From NCBI GenBank assembly GCA_030272155.1, contig CP126196.1, positions 3,224,001 through 3,288,000 of the forward strand: 64,000 nt of DNA, given 5' to 3'. Origin of the DNA: Tetradesmus obliquus. Taxonomy: Eukaryota; Chlorophyta; Chlorophyceae; Sphaeropleales; Scenedesmaceae. A program made the position numbers and the translations under genes. Positions 1-12,241 of this stretch are shown one piece after another. The stretch's first letter is position 1. Each line of letters starts with the position of its first letter. Under the pieces are notes generated by a model. That model had not been told where the DNA came from and did not search any database. It saw only the letters and a program-made list of their open reading frames with translations.

Positions 1-268
1 AACTCTCGGAGCACATTTTCCTGCCGTCATTAGTCAAATTTTGAACTTAAATCAACTTCAATCTTTGTTGTCGTTCAAGCAACTCTGTGGCGCTTTAGAC
101 GTAATCAGCGGCTGGCAACCTTGTTGGAACGCTGTTAGTCTCGGCTATGTCACGGCTAAGGTTCCTCTCCATTCAACTCGATAGCCAACAATGCAAGGCT
201 AGTAAATGTCTATGGTCGCAGACGCTTACTTGGGGATATTTTGACCACTTACAAGGAAACAGAACACC
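1..268. other. 5' flank of first gene
   Basis: No gene or repeat is seen here. The stretch directly precedes the ATG at 269 and probably holds the promoter and 5' UTR of the plus-strand gene. I could not identify a convincing TATA box or other element. Confidence 0.4.
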
Positions 269-1012
269 ATGAACACACTCGCAGCTCCGTCCATCCGCGT
301 CTCTGCCACCCCGATGCCTGTGTGCAGCCCCTACAGGCGCAAGACAACACAGAGGGCCCCCCGTAAACGCTCTGCTCTGTTGCTGTTCTCGAAACTCAGG
401 GCAGAGAGCGTAGCGCTGGCCGCTTGTGGTGAGGGCTCTTGGCTCTTGCTGCTCCCTTCAAACTATCAGCCTCTAGTATTCTAGTGCTACGATGCGTGCT
501 CAGGCTCCATCCCGTTACCTCGCAGCTGCCGCGTCAGCAGGACCAAGCACACCGTTCCTCATATCATGTCGGAGTCCTTGGACTGGTCAATTGCTTCCTA
601 TCGCGCAAACCAACTCATATCACCGCTCTTTTGCAATTTGCTCACAGGTGGTGGCAACGGACCCAGGGGCCCTGTGTACAACAGCATGGGCTGTAGGCGC
701 TGGTGGGGAGACGAGCCATCCAACCACGGCGGGGCCATCAGCATGCTGCCAGGAGGCATGGCCGTGCTGCTGGCCTCGCTGGCAGTGGCAGAGGCCCTGC
801 AGGCCGGCCCTGCCTGTGCAGCAGCCAGCAGCTTCTTGAGTGAGGGCATGGAGGCACTTGCAGGAGAGCTGCAGGCTGCAGCAACCGACAACACCTCGCT
901 GTTCAGCACCCTGCCCGCTGACTATAACCTGGATGCGTTCACTGAGGAGGAGAAAGAGCTGGTTTGTCCAAAGCAGTATCGTGTGCGTGAGATTGTTTAT
1001 GTGGGGCACTGA
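269..1012 (+). CDS. Putative plastid-targeted small protein
   Basis: The two-exon model is 269-428 and 648-1012. The donor is G|GTGAGG and the acceptor is CTCACAG, and the join keeps phase 1, giving about 174 residues. Exon 1 looks like a chloroplast transit peptide: it starts MNTLAAPSIRVSATP and is rich in Arg, Ser, Thr and Ala with almost no acidic residues. Exon 2 holds one hydrophobic stretch (around AVLLASLAVAEALQ), possibly a thylakoid-transfer signal or a membrane segment. It then becomes acidic and helical (FTEEEKEL) and ends at TGA 1010-1012. I do not recognise the family. The 3' end is uncertain: a donor-like GTGCGTGAG near 983 could lead to further exons, and no TGTAA signal lies close behind the stop. 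Plastid location is inferred from the N-terminus only. Confidence 0.5.
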
Positions 1013-1780
1013 GCAAGGACATCTAGCCCTGATGTGCCTGTCTGTTCCCCCTTTGAAATGCCAGTGGTGTCGTTGGTTCCAGGCACAGGTTCAGTGCTTG
1101 GTTGCATGGTGTCCATGGTGTTCTTCTATCGTGCAATGCTCTGTACAGCATTGCTGGTTGTGCAGCAGCACCCTGGCAGTCCCCGCCAGCTTGCAGCTGT
1201 GCTACTGACGAATGAGAGTCATGTGTCTAGCATGTACCCGGTATCGGCGTTGCTGCTCATGACAGCCAGGCGCCGGCACCCAGATCCGAGCAGTTGATGG
1301 TGGCTCCGGTATCTGCTGTCAGACTGCTGCAGCCTGCATGTGACGTGAAGCAGTCGTATGGGTCAGCATGGTGCGATTCACTCCAGCCATGTTGGTAGCG
1401 CCCAGCTCCATCAGCCTCTCTGCTGGTCATTTGGGCTGTAGTGGTTGCCCAATGAGCCTGTCATTGACTCAAAAAAGGGGTGTGTTCCCGTCGTGCGAGC
1501 GTTACTGCACTTCTTCTAGTGATGGGGCTCTCCGAGGCTGCTGGCCTCACGTCTCTGTTCTCTGGCCTCAGGTCTCTGTTCTCTGGTCTCTGTTCTCTGG
1601 TCTCTGTTCCGGCAATCTTATCTAGCTACCCGCAGCTTACTATGTAGTACATGTGATGCAGCTGATGGCATCAACTAGTGACAAGATATGTGTGTACACT
1701 GCGGGTTGTTGGTACTCTCGTTCTTTCCTGTCTGAGGGATCGCGCTTAGTCGCCGGCCATGCGGTATGGGCATGGCTTGC

Positions 1781-1980
1781 GATGTGCCTCACATGAAGCA
1801 CTGCGTAAGTGTGATGTGCCTCACATGAAGCACTGCGTAAGTGTGATGTGCCTCACATGAAGCACTGCGTAAGTGTGATGTGCCTCACATGAAGCACTGC
1901 GTAAGTGTGATGTGCCTCACATGAAGCACTGCGTAAGTGTGATGTGCCTCACATGAAGCACTGCGTAAGTGTGATGTGTG
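1781..1980. repeat. 32-bp minisatellite, six copies
   Basis: A 32-bp unit starting GATGTGCCTCACATGAAGCA repeats head to tail at 1781, 1813, 1845, 1877, 1909 and 1941, with a partial seventh copy at 1973. The copies appear identical, which suggests recent expansion or homogenisation. There are no spacers, so it is not a CRISPR array. Each unit contains a short inverted element (TGTG..CACA type) but no coding sense. Confidence 0.95.
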
Positions 1981-2330
1981 CATGTGCATGCCATGCGGCC
2001 ACAGCTCCAGCTGGAGCTGCTGCAGCAGTGGAGGGGTTGCCTACAGTGCACTGTTCATGGTGTTCACCTGTTGCTGCATCTTCCTGAGCTGTATGCCTCA
2101 CAATGCATTGCGGTGGAGGCCACAGCTGTAGTTGTGACGCGGATGGGCTCCACAGCATGTGCTGGCTGTGCAAGTGTGTGTGATGGTCAACAGTGTTGAT
2201 TTGTGCATATCATCAGGATGGCAGTGCTGCAGCCATGTCAGTGCTGCTAGTTCCTGCAAGGTGCTTGCGCTGACATTTCTGAATTCATGGCACCGTAGCT
2301 GAGCGAGTTTGATGTCCCCACACTGCACTG

Positions 2331-2366
2331 CAATGCTGTCAATGCTGTCAATGCTGTCAATGCTGA
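2331..2366. repeat. 9-bp tandem repeat (CAATGCTGT)4
   Basis: Four head-to-tail 9-bp units start at 2331, 2340, 2349 and 2358; the last ends in A instead of T. It lies in the gene-poor spacer. Confidence 0.9.
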
Positions 2367-3443
2367 CATATGTATATGACTACACTGTACAACAGGCTTC
2401 AGTGTACACATACTGTTATGCGTCAGTTCACTCATGTGTCAGTTCACTCATCAGGCTGATGTGTGCACAAGTGCGTGTGCGTGCATCCAATACTACACTG
2501 AGTTGCTTTCATCCAGGGCCCCAGGCCCTAGTGTAAGCGTTTATTGCAACCACGAGTTGCTGTTGTAACTCGGCGATTGCCTGCTGTGCGGTTTTAACAG
2601 CACTTGCTTGGTGTCAGAAACTGTAACACTTCTTTGCAGCAACACCAGCCTGACACCAGCCCTAGAGACCTTACAATGGTGGCATCCTATGCAGTGCACT
2701 GCCTGCCTGGGAACAAGCCTCGCGCTGCAGCGCAGAGCAGGCTGCATCTCGCATGATGGTGCGCTTAGCAAGCTGCGTCTTGCAGTCGCCTTGGTTTTGG
2801 TGGAGCAAACTCATAGGCGCGAAGATCAGCAGCTGGGCAGCCGACATCATCCAAAATCTGTTACTAACTATAATGAATACAGTGAGTCACTACTCATTGG
2901 CTCTTCATAACCGCTGCTGCATGTCGTCCCACCACCGTGGCAGCAGCAGCTCCGCCAAGTCTCGCCACCATCTGTCTCACTGATCAGTCTCATGAGACTG
3001 TCTGAGACAGCGCAAGGTACGCCGCGTACCTTGCGGCTGTGGATTCTGGTTCAATGCTTCCATCTCTTACCCATGTACTATCTCAAAGCTTTGGCTAGAG
3101 TGCAGCCGCAACAGCCTTACCTCATATGCTCAGCATCGCTGTGGCAAGGGTGCGGTGACCGGGTGTCAGTGTGGGGTTGTTTCGACTGCGGTTCTGTCAC
3201 TGACACTGAGTGTAATTGCAATGCTGCATTTCCTGACGTGTTGGAGCAGTGGCTCAGCACCGCCCACCCAAAAGAGTTGGTCTATGCATTCATTTGTCGA
3301 AAACGTGTAACTCTCTTCCAGGAGAATGGAAGTGCTTGTCAAGCAGCACTCAGCTGCTACCCGGCCAGCTGAAGTGTGTGCCCCCTGCCAGTGTGCTGCT
3401 CAGCACTGATTGTGAATCGCATTTGCCTCAAAACCAGTGGTGG

Positions 3444-5192
3444 ATGACCGACACACGCGTAGGGAAGCGGCGCAGTGCCCCTTTCAAGATGAAGCCCTTC
3501 AAGACTACGGTCCGGCGCCTAGAGAGGGAGCTACTTAAGAAGCAGAAGGAGTTAGATGAGCTTGAGCAGCAGAACAACCTCCTGCGAATACGTGACGGCA
3601 TCCTCACTGGCTACAGCATCAACCTGGCTTGGCTCCGGGACCATGCAGCAGGAGAGTCCGGTGCTGGCTCGCTTGCCAGCGCCTTCAGCCACGACACAAG
3701 TGCCGAGGAATGAAGCTGCTGGACCAGCTGCAGGGCTTGAGCATCCATGCAGCCTTGGGCCCAAGGCTGCGGCCAGGGCCCAGCGCTGCTGCCGCTGCTG
3801 CTGCTCCTGGAGCTGCTGGCGATGGTGATGCTGCTGCTCCTGGGTGCAGCTTACGGGACATGCTCAGCAGCACCCTCTCTGCCAGCAGCAATGTGAGAGA
3901 GGCAGCCGCTGGCGCCTGCCGGCGACCCGCTGTACCTGCTGCGGCACATCTGCTGCATGCCGCCCTTCCCTGGCGCAGCGAGCATGACTGAGCAGCAGCT
4001 GGCAGCAGAGTATGCTACGTCAGTGCAGCAGCTGGCACTGCAACTCAGCCTGTACAGGGCGGAGCAGCAGGTGCCGCCAGGGCTGAGTGCGTGCAGCATG
4101 CGCCACGAGACGCCTGTGCAGAAGATGCAGGATATAATCAGCAGGTGAGGGGTGGCGACGCTGCATTGTTGTTCTGCAGTGCTTACTGGGGCTGCATGGT
4201 GCCCTGCAAGCACTGCTGTGGTTGAGGGCGATTGGTTCTGCCGTGTACTGCCAGTGCATGTCGCCTGCATTGCATGCAGCCATTTGTCCACGGCATGGTC
4301 GTCCCTACTGCAAGATCCTGCAGTGACGTGCCCGTGAGCATCGGCTGGAGAGCACACCAGCAATGCAGCAGGAAGCTTGAGCTGCAATTTGTCAAAGGGG
4401 TAGCTGCTGTGCTGTCCATAGCTGAGCTACTCCAAACTGGTGATGCTGACACCCTGTGCTCGCGTGTCTCTCGCCTGGCCTGCCTGGCCTTGCAGGATCC
4501 AGCGGATGCGCGCCACGCTGGCCCTCTCCGGCAGGAGTGACCTGCTGAGGCTGCAGTACATCGTCAGCTGCGAAGCCCCAGCCAGGATGCTGCCAGAGCC
4601 AAGCATTGAGCAGCATACGCGAGCGCTGGAGCTGCTCGGGCTGTCTCGGCAGCAGCAGCAGCGCTTGGCAGATGGCTACATGGTGTTTCACGGCATGATT
4701 AATACCGTGCTGGTCGAGCTGCAGGGTGTGCAGCAGCAGCAGCACTCGCAGCAGCAGTCGCAGCGGCAGCACCTGCAGCAGCTGCGGGGAGCCAGCGGCC
4801 TCAGCAGCATGAACACCGGCTGCCGTGGCAGTGGCGCAGCACCAGCGACAGCAGCGACAGCAACGGCAGTGCTGCAGGGTATGGCAGGGCTGGCTGTGAG
4901 GGTGGGGCTGCGGCGCGCAAGGAGGCTGCTGCTGCAGCTGCAGCAGCACATATGGCGTATCGGCAAGCAGGAGGAGGCTACGGCGCGCATGGATAATCTG
5001 CTGAAGAAAGACAACAGGATCCGGGTTGCTGTTGCTGCATACTTGCAGGGGCAGCTGAGCCTGCTGCAGATGGCGCAGCTGCATGTTGTCATGTGGCCCT
5101 TTGTGCCAAACTTGACCATCCTGACAAAGGCCGCTATGGCTCGTCTGCAGCAGTCGGATGAGCAGCAGCAGCAGCAGCAGCTGCACAGCTAA
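3444..5192 (+). CDS. Algal coiled-coil (bZIP-like) protein, apparent frameshifts
   Basis: From ATG 3444 the protein begins basic (VGKRRSAPFKMKPFK) and runs into an amphipathic helix (RRLERELLKKQKELDELEQQ, then NNLL) with Leu spaced about every seven residues. This resembles the bZIP-like hypothetical proteins common in chlorophycean genomes, judged from memory. The frame ends at TGA 3711-3713, which overlaps an ATG at 3710 in another frame. That second frame carries an Ala/Pro-rich linker to about 3890. A third stretch back in the first frame (GDPLYLLRHICCMPPFPGA) runs to the donor at 4144|GTGAGG. The last exon, 4496-5192, joins in phase. It carries a helical C-terminal domain (RMRATLALSGRSDLLRLQYI, then ELLGLSRQQQQRL) and ends in poly-Gln. 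The two frame changes without plausible introns suggest sequencing indels or a decaying gene. DNA binding is possible but not shown. Confidence 0.6.
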
Positions 5193-7734
5193 GTTTGCGG
5201 GCTGGCAATGGCAGCAACTTGTGTGGAGCTGCGGTTGCGGTGGAGCTGAGTGTGACCCTGCAGCTCCTGGTGTGCTTTTGTTACCTTTGCAGGTTGTACA
5301 GGGCATCAGCAGGAAGCTGCACTGCCTGGCTGTGTCTTGTTGGCATGGTGTCGACCACAACAACAATGGGACTGCGATAGGAGGTAGAACAGGTCAAGGG
5401 GTGTCCCTTCTAGATGAGCTGAGTGGTCGTCCCCGGTATTGCCTACATACTGTTTGATGTGTCTGTTTCATCTGGTATCTCATTCATGGCTGTGTCAGCA
5501 CTGCTGAGGATGTCAATTCCTTTGTGTATCAATGCATGCAGCATCGTGTTTGTTGGTTATTTAGGTGTTCTGTGTAGTCCCGGCACTAATCCAGTTTTAA
5601 TAGTGTGTTCAAGCCATCAAAACGCATGCTTGTGAGTCCTTTGACTACAGTTTGCCAGCAGCTGCAGTGCTGACAGCAGGCGGGCCGTGTGTGTGGCAGG
5701 CGTTGAGCAAGCAGCCCCAGGCCCTTTCAAGCTGCAAGCACACATGCTTACATGCTCTTCCAAGCGGCCAGTGCACGGCTGGGGTGGCTGGCAGGCTGTG
5801 GTGGCGCAGCTGCTGCTGCAGAGCTGCAGTCCGCCTGGCAGCAGCTGCCTGCCACTGATGAGCGCAGACTGCAGACAAATGCAAACCTAACGCTTGAGAT
5901 TATTGCGTCTGATGTGTTGTGATCTGTTGCAGCTGCGCATTGGCTTGGCATTCTCGGCCTGGCCTGGCCGTCCAGCAGCAGAGCCTTTTGAGGTGATGTA
6001 CGGTGTGCTGCATATCAGTTGGTGTGTAGTCCACTGCTGCTGCTGGTTGCTGTGTGCAGTTCCCTCGGCTGCTGATGTCTGCGATGCTGACGCAGTCATG
6101 TGCACAGTGCACTGCGCTGTCATGTGCATGTGCAACATTGGCGTGGCTGCCGCGCTTGTCTCAACACACCATTCACAGCTGATGGTGCGGACTCAGCCTG
6201 CTGGCGGCGGCAGTTGGTGACTGTGGTGGCTGCTTGGTATCTGGATCGTTTGTTGTTTCCGCCGGCTTTGGGCGCTCAGATCTGTACAGGGGCTGGTCAT
6301 GCTGATGGGGCTCCAGATAAGCGCTACAGTCTTCTACTTCAATGCATGTGATTTGGTGGTGCTCTGTTCGGTGTGATCGTGTTGCAGGAGCAAGGACGGC
6401 ATGTTTATCACATGCGGAGCAGATCTGGGCACAAACATGAGCAGATGTGCAGCCTGTTTCCAATGCTTGGCTTTCCCACTTCAATTCCTTGCTGCATGCT
6501 CTGTTTCACATGTGGGGGCCTGGTACCTTACAGCTGCACATACAATGAGCATGGTCACTGTCACCACTGCTGCCTTTGTGTAGTAGTGTCAACATGCCAG
6601 CATATGCTGTGTCACGGTGCCACGGCAGTCTGTCAGGGCTGCTGACAACATCAAGTGTAGCCAACCGTGGCGTGTGTGTCACTGCACTAGTCATTTATGG
6701 GAGCGAGAAACATGTGGCATTTGTATGTGCCATGTTTGTTATGTTTGTGACCAACAAATGCACTTAAACAGCATCTACCGACATATGGTACATATGCTTT
6801 GGCTTGGCGTACGTGCTGAGAGTCGGCAGGCGACGGCAAACATCATGCCGCTACAACAGCACCTTCGATCATACCTGTGCAGCAACAGCTGGCTGTAAAC
6901 AGTGGGACAGCTGCCCGCCCGTAGTTTTGGCAGTGGGTGTGTGGCGCCAGAAGCGCAGTGGACAACTGCGTATCAACAGCAAGGGTGTATTGCTTACTCG
7001 ATGTTTGCTAGACTCCATTTGGGACACTGAAGGATGTCTACATTTGTACGCCGTGCGTGGCGTCTGCGGTGTCACTTGAGGCCAATGGGTACTGCGCAGA
7101 AGCTGCAAAGCAAGTACCACAACAGGAGAAGTCAGCTGCAAACGGAATATGGGGCTGTGAGTATTTGGCACGGAAGGCTGTCACCGCAAGGAGTGTTATC
7201 ACCTTTTTGGTATGCCAATAGCTTGGGTCCAGCCAGCGCAGCGCAGCTGTTGGCTGGTGGGCTGTGGGTGTGGTGCACTGTCTCATTTGTTTCATTTTTG
7301 TGGGCGGTTGATTGGCGCAGGCCCTCGCGGCTCTGCGCACGTCCTAGGTTGCGAAGCAATCACGCGTCAGTTGCAATGTATGTTTGGTTGCTTGGGTGAC
7401 TGTTTGTGTAGCTGCCGTGCTGATGTGTGCAGCGTTCGCAACACACAGCATGCTGCGCGTGGACATGTTGATCTTCTTCTTTTGTGTTGCATAGCCAACC
7501 ACTGGAGTCGGTTCGTTTGCAGACTGTCACCTGAGTTGCTGCTGAGCATCGCCAGCGGAATATCTGACAGGCTCGCCTGGGAACAAGTTGGCTGCTGCGT
7601 GTGCCTTGTAGGCGTGCATGAACCGCAAGGAGCAGCGTGAGCAGCAGGTCCGCGCAGTAGGCAGACGTGCCACATGGCTGCCTGGGCACCCTATGTGATG
7701 TCTGTGCATGAGGGGGAACTGCTTCGCTGCCCTT

Positions 7735-7766
<32 letters not shown>

Positions 7767-10511
7767 AATGCACCGTGTGGCTTGCACAACGTGCGCTCGC
7801 TGCTTGCAGGCCAGTGTAATCAGGCAACGACTGCCTTTCAGTGTGTGAGAACTGTTGATGTTTGCGGTGGTTGTAAACTGAACCAGGCCTTGCCTAATGT
7901 TCAGGAATGGCTGGTTCTTGTGTATGTGTATACCTTTATACAACGAGATGATGGCAGCCAGCTGCTGCTGTGCCAGTGGGAGAGGCCTGGCCAAGAGCGG
8001 CCAGTCAACCAGATAGTAGCACGGGGGCTTTGTGCTGTTGCAACTGCTGCAGTTGCCAGCAAATGTGTTCAGCGCAGGTGACATGCAGATTGTGCGTGGA
8101 CTTCCATGCTGCTGCATACCGTGCAAGCCTGGTGCTGCCTTGTGTGTGGGCAGCAGGGCGTCATATTCCTGGTGGGAGCGGTGCTGCAACATACATGACT
8201 GGGCAGGGGACGTCCCTGGTCCAGCATAAATTGTGCGCAACTTCTCTCAAATTGCAGCCTTTTCAGGTTCCTGCTGCCAGGTATGCTCTGTATCTAGGCA
8301 TGTTCTCATACTGGTATTGTTGATTGCACCCTAGTGCTTGTACCAGAACATGCTCTGAGCCTGTACAGGTTCAGGGACATGTGCTGAGCAGGTTTTCAGG
8401 TGTACAGGTTCAGGGACATGTGCTGAGCCTGTACAGGTTCAGGGACATGTGCTGAGCCTGTACAGGTTCAGGGACATGTGCTGAGCAGCATATGCATGCA
8501 TGCAAGTGCCAGGGCGCAGCAGCCGCCGCATGCTACCCTGGCACATGACGCAGCATGACATGTTTGGCCACAGTTGCAATTGGGGTGACATTGTTGATGG
8601 TACAGCCTGCCATGCATGGCATATGCACGGCTGTATCATATCACGAGGTACAACGTGCATGCAGGTCATACAGTACAAATTCAGGCATTATGCAGCACAT
8701 GTATCGTGAGGTGGATGCATGTGACGCTGCGGTGACGCATGACAGGAAATAATGGGGCACGACACGCGTGGTGTACCTAGCAGCTTGTGGGCAGCAGGAG
8801 CAGGCAGGTCGTGGCGCACCTGCAGCTGGCGGCTCTACAGTGCGGGGTGCTGTTGAGGACACGCTCTTTTGGGTGTGAGCATGAAGAGGCGCTTCGCATC
8901 TCCCGCATGCCTTTGCGTCATTACTGTCACTGGCAAGTACACCTTATGATGAGTATGTGCTGTAGCTGAAGTCGTGGCTCAACATCACGATATCACAGTG
9001 ATCATGTTGTCAGCAAGTGCTTGTGCGCCGTCGTCGCCACATCAGTTGCATAGCAGCAGTGCTGCATGCACGTTGTAACCCTTTATCCAAACTGCCGGCA
9101 TCGCAGCCTGTGTGACGGACGGCAGCCAGACACAGGACGAGGGTTCCGCTACCTACCACCAGTCGCGTTTCAAGCGCACCGTGCGCTCCACGCCCAGCTC
9201 CAACCCTGAACCGCGCCCAGCTCCAGTTACCGTAAAGCCGCACAAGTTACCATAAGCGCGTCGCCCCAACTTCCTCCTGTGACCCGATCGCCCCAACCCA
9301 AAGCCCCGAAACACGGTGACGCAGCAGCTGTTTCAAGGAGTTACAGGAAAGACATTGGAACACTGTTGGCAGCTGGCAGTTGGATGCAACAAATCGTTCT
9401 CTCGCATTGCTGCTGGATTTGCAGGCATATAAAAGGTCGACTTACACAGTACATATGCATGTCAAGATCTTGGCGTCAACTGCACCACTCGCACTGGAAA
9501 CATACAAGGGTATGAGCCACCGCCTCACAGTCACGCAGAGTGGGCGTTGAACAGCCTGGGAAGCCTATACAGCAGGCGCCACTGCAGGGTCAGCTGGTCA
9601 CCAGCAGGCAGTGCCTGGTCCTGTATGTAGTAACTGCCGTGACATAAACGCTGTGCAGACGTTGTGGGTCATGACACAACGCCACCGTACATAGACAAGC
9701 ATTGCATGTTGCCAGTGCACTGGCAAATCACGTGATATACCGCAGGCTGTACTACAGGCTAGTAGCCATGTGGCACAAACCTTCAGAGGAACACAACACA
9801 CCAGCAGAAACAGCCTGGCATGAAGCGCTGGCAGAGCAACATAGGCACGGTGCTCCTCACCATGCAGGAGACACATACAAACACACTCGCAGTGGTCGTA
9901 CTTGCTTGAACAGCAACGCAAGGATCACAAAGCACAGCAGGGAGAGAACAGTTCCACACAGTCCTTAACATTAGCAACTCCCCACCCCTGCGCAATAGCG
10001 GCACACTGCCTGTACAAGCAACACAGAAGCACCAACACAACTGCCCAAGTTAATGCACACCGCATGCTGCCTAAACTCACAGCAACATTTCTCCTACTGA
10101 TGCTGGCGAGGTGCACCACGCGGCAGCATATGGCGGGCCGTCACAGGCTGCAGGCCAGGCTGCATTTGTCAGCCAAGCACACCAGTAGCTGCCACCAGAA
10201 GCACTGCCATGGCAGGCCAATAGCGATAACAACAGCACTAGCATGCCACGCAGCTGCATCAGCTGGCAGGCCTGCTGCTCCTGCCAGCACGCCCCGCTTG
10301 TGCCCTAGGGTGCAAGCGAACAGGTAGAGGGCGTGGAGCCCAAGGGCGCCGCCCCTGGCCACACGCCTTCTCCAGCCTTAACTTGCTCAGGAGCTGCAGA
10401 GCTGCCTGGGTAGTCACTCACTTACTCACTCCTGCCAGCAGCAGCGGCAGCAGCAGCGCCTGGCAGCCGCGCGCCCAGCCAGCCAGGCACCGCTCCCGCC
10501 AGCCGTGCCAG
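5193..10511. other. Gene-poor region
   Basis: About 5.3 kb contains only short frames without motifs or consistent exon structure. It is the presumed 3' flank of the plus gene ending at 5192 and of the minus gene ending at 10512. A (CTG)n run lies near 7736-7765 and a 29-bp minisatellite at 8361-8487. Longer open frames, such as the one antisense to 7527-8240, are produced by the triplet runs and show no protein-like character. Confidence 0.55.
8361..8487. repeat. 29-bp minisatellite, four copies
   Basis: A unit beginning TGTACAGGTTCAGGGACATG occurs at 8362, 8401, 8430 and 8459. The last three are exactly 29 bp apart. The first is separated by a 10-bp insertion that ends in part of the next unit. 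It lies in gene-poor DNA. Confidence 0.93.
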
Positions 10512-12209
10512 TCACGGCGCCTGCTGCGTGCCGGCAGCGTCACCCCGCCCAGCCTGCTGCTGCTGCGCCGCTGCCGCCGTGGCCTCTGCAGCTGCCGTGG
10601 CCACAGCTGAAGCAGACTTGCGCCGCTGCTCCTCCTCCATGTGCTGCAGCTTCTCCTTGTAGGCCTTCAGCTCCTGCTCCAGCTTCTCCTTCTGCTGCCG
10701 CATCGCCTCCTGCTCCTGACGCATCTGCTCCTCCTGGCTCTTCTTGTCCTGCAGCTGCTGCTTGATCTGGCATAGGCCCTCCAGCCGCGCAATCATCTCG
10801 CGCTGCTGCTTGTCCTGCAGCCAGCTGTGCGCGTCACTCGCACAGCTCGCCAGCGCCGCGCGGAACGCCAGGTACGGCCGCCGGTAGTGAGACTCCGCCG
10901 CAGCCGCCGCCGCCGCGCCACTGCGGCCTCGGCTGCTGCTGCTGCCGGCAGCAGCAGCAGAGCTTACCAGGCCGCCGGCCGTGCCGCCTGCTGCCAGCTC
11001 TGCGGCATAGTCTGCTGCCATGCGCAGCAGCAGCTCTTTATCTGCTTTGAGGCCCTCCTGCATGGCTACTGCTGCTGCTAGAAACTCCTGCAGCGTGCCG
11101 TCTAGGCCTGCCGTGAACACGCTGGGCAGCGAGTTCAGCACGGCGGGCGGCAGGCTGCGCGCCAGGGCTAAGGCCTCGCCCAGCTGCATAACATAACATA
11201 ACATGACATGACATGACATAACATGGATCAGGGTTTGTTTGAGAGTAAAGTGGACCGCGGGGTGGTCACAGCGGGTGCAGCGCAAAAATGAGACAGTATG
11301 TGAAAGCAGCAGGGAGGTGCGTGAGGACCTTGCAGTCGGCGCAAATGCTGGAACAAGATCACAGGCAGCAGCAGCTGCTGCAGCTTGAACCATCTACGTG
11401 TGAGCACCCATGGATCAAGCGACATGTCCTGAATGCGAGGATGCCTGCAAGGCAGCTGCCAATAAAAGTACATGCAGTCAAGCCAGCGTTTTACAACAGT
11501 CAGTGGTCAACAAATCTTCAGATGTGGCCACCTTGTGCAAGCACATGTGTGAGCCACTAAACATGTATCTATCCCGAAGTCCTATACACTACCACTGAAC
11601 AAACACACATGAACATGCTCTGCTGCCCCCCTGCCGCCCTCACCAGCTTGACAGCATCATCCACGCTGTTCAGCACCTGCTGGTTGCCAGCACCCAGCTT
11701 CGCAGCAGCAACACCCTTGCCGGCAGCACCACCACCACCAGCAGTAGCAGCAGCGCCGCCACTGCCGCCAGCAGCAGCCTTCAGCGACCCGCGTGTCTTG
11801 CCAGCAGCAGCAGCAGCAGCAGGGCCGCTCTGAGCCGGCGACACCGGGAAGTGGCTCGCACGCACGCCTGCAGCACCTGCTGCTGCACCTCCACTTGCTG
11901 CTGCTGCTTGCGAAGCCTTGCTGCTGCTGCGCGCCTGCCTGTCTGCGCCTGCTGCTGCATTCACAGCATTGCTGCCAGCTGGTGGCGCAGAGGCTGGTGC
12001 GGCTGGCGTCGCCCGAGCCATTTCACCAGTGCTAGTGCGTGTGCGCTTGGCTGCTGCTGCTGCGCTGCTGAGGGGTGGGGGTGTCAGCACGCCCTCAGAG
12101 GCTGCTGAGGATGGCCGCTTCTTTGCTGCTGCTGCTGCTGCACTGAAGGAGACGCCTGAGCCGGGCTTGCCTGCAGCCAGTGGGGGCAAACCCAGCGCCT
12201 GCAGGCAGT

Positions 12210-12241
<32 letters not shown>

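Larger units (their letters stand above)
1013..3443. other. Gene-poor spacer with short tandem repeats
   Basis: I see no exon here that I can support. The reading frames are short and lack conserved motifs. The stretch holds a short (TCTCTGTTCTCTGG)-like repeat near 1554-1617, a 32-bp minisatellite at 1781-1980 and a 9-bp repeat at 2331-2366. Additional exons of either flanking gene cannot be excluded. Confidence 0.5.

Noticed and set aside
1781..1980. CRISPR array
   Set aside because: The 32-bp repeats are directly adjacent with no spacers, and the genome is eukaryotic.
4392..5366. 324-codon minus-strand frame over the bZIP-like gene
   Set aside because: It is a Leu/Gln/Cys-rich shadow of CAG/CTG runs. 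The plus strand has the protein-like sequence and splice sites.
7527..8240. 237-codon minus-strand frame with poly-Gln
   Set aside because: The Gln run comes from a (CTG)n tract. The rest lacks any conserved or structured look.
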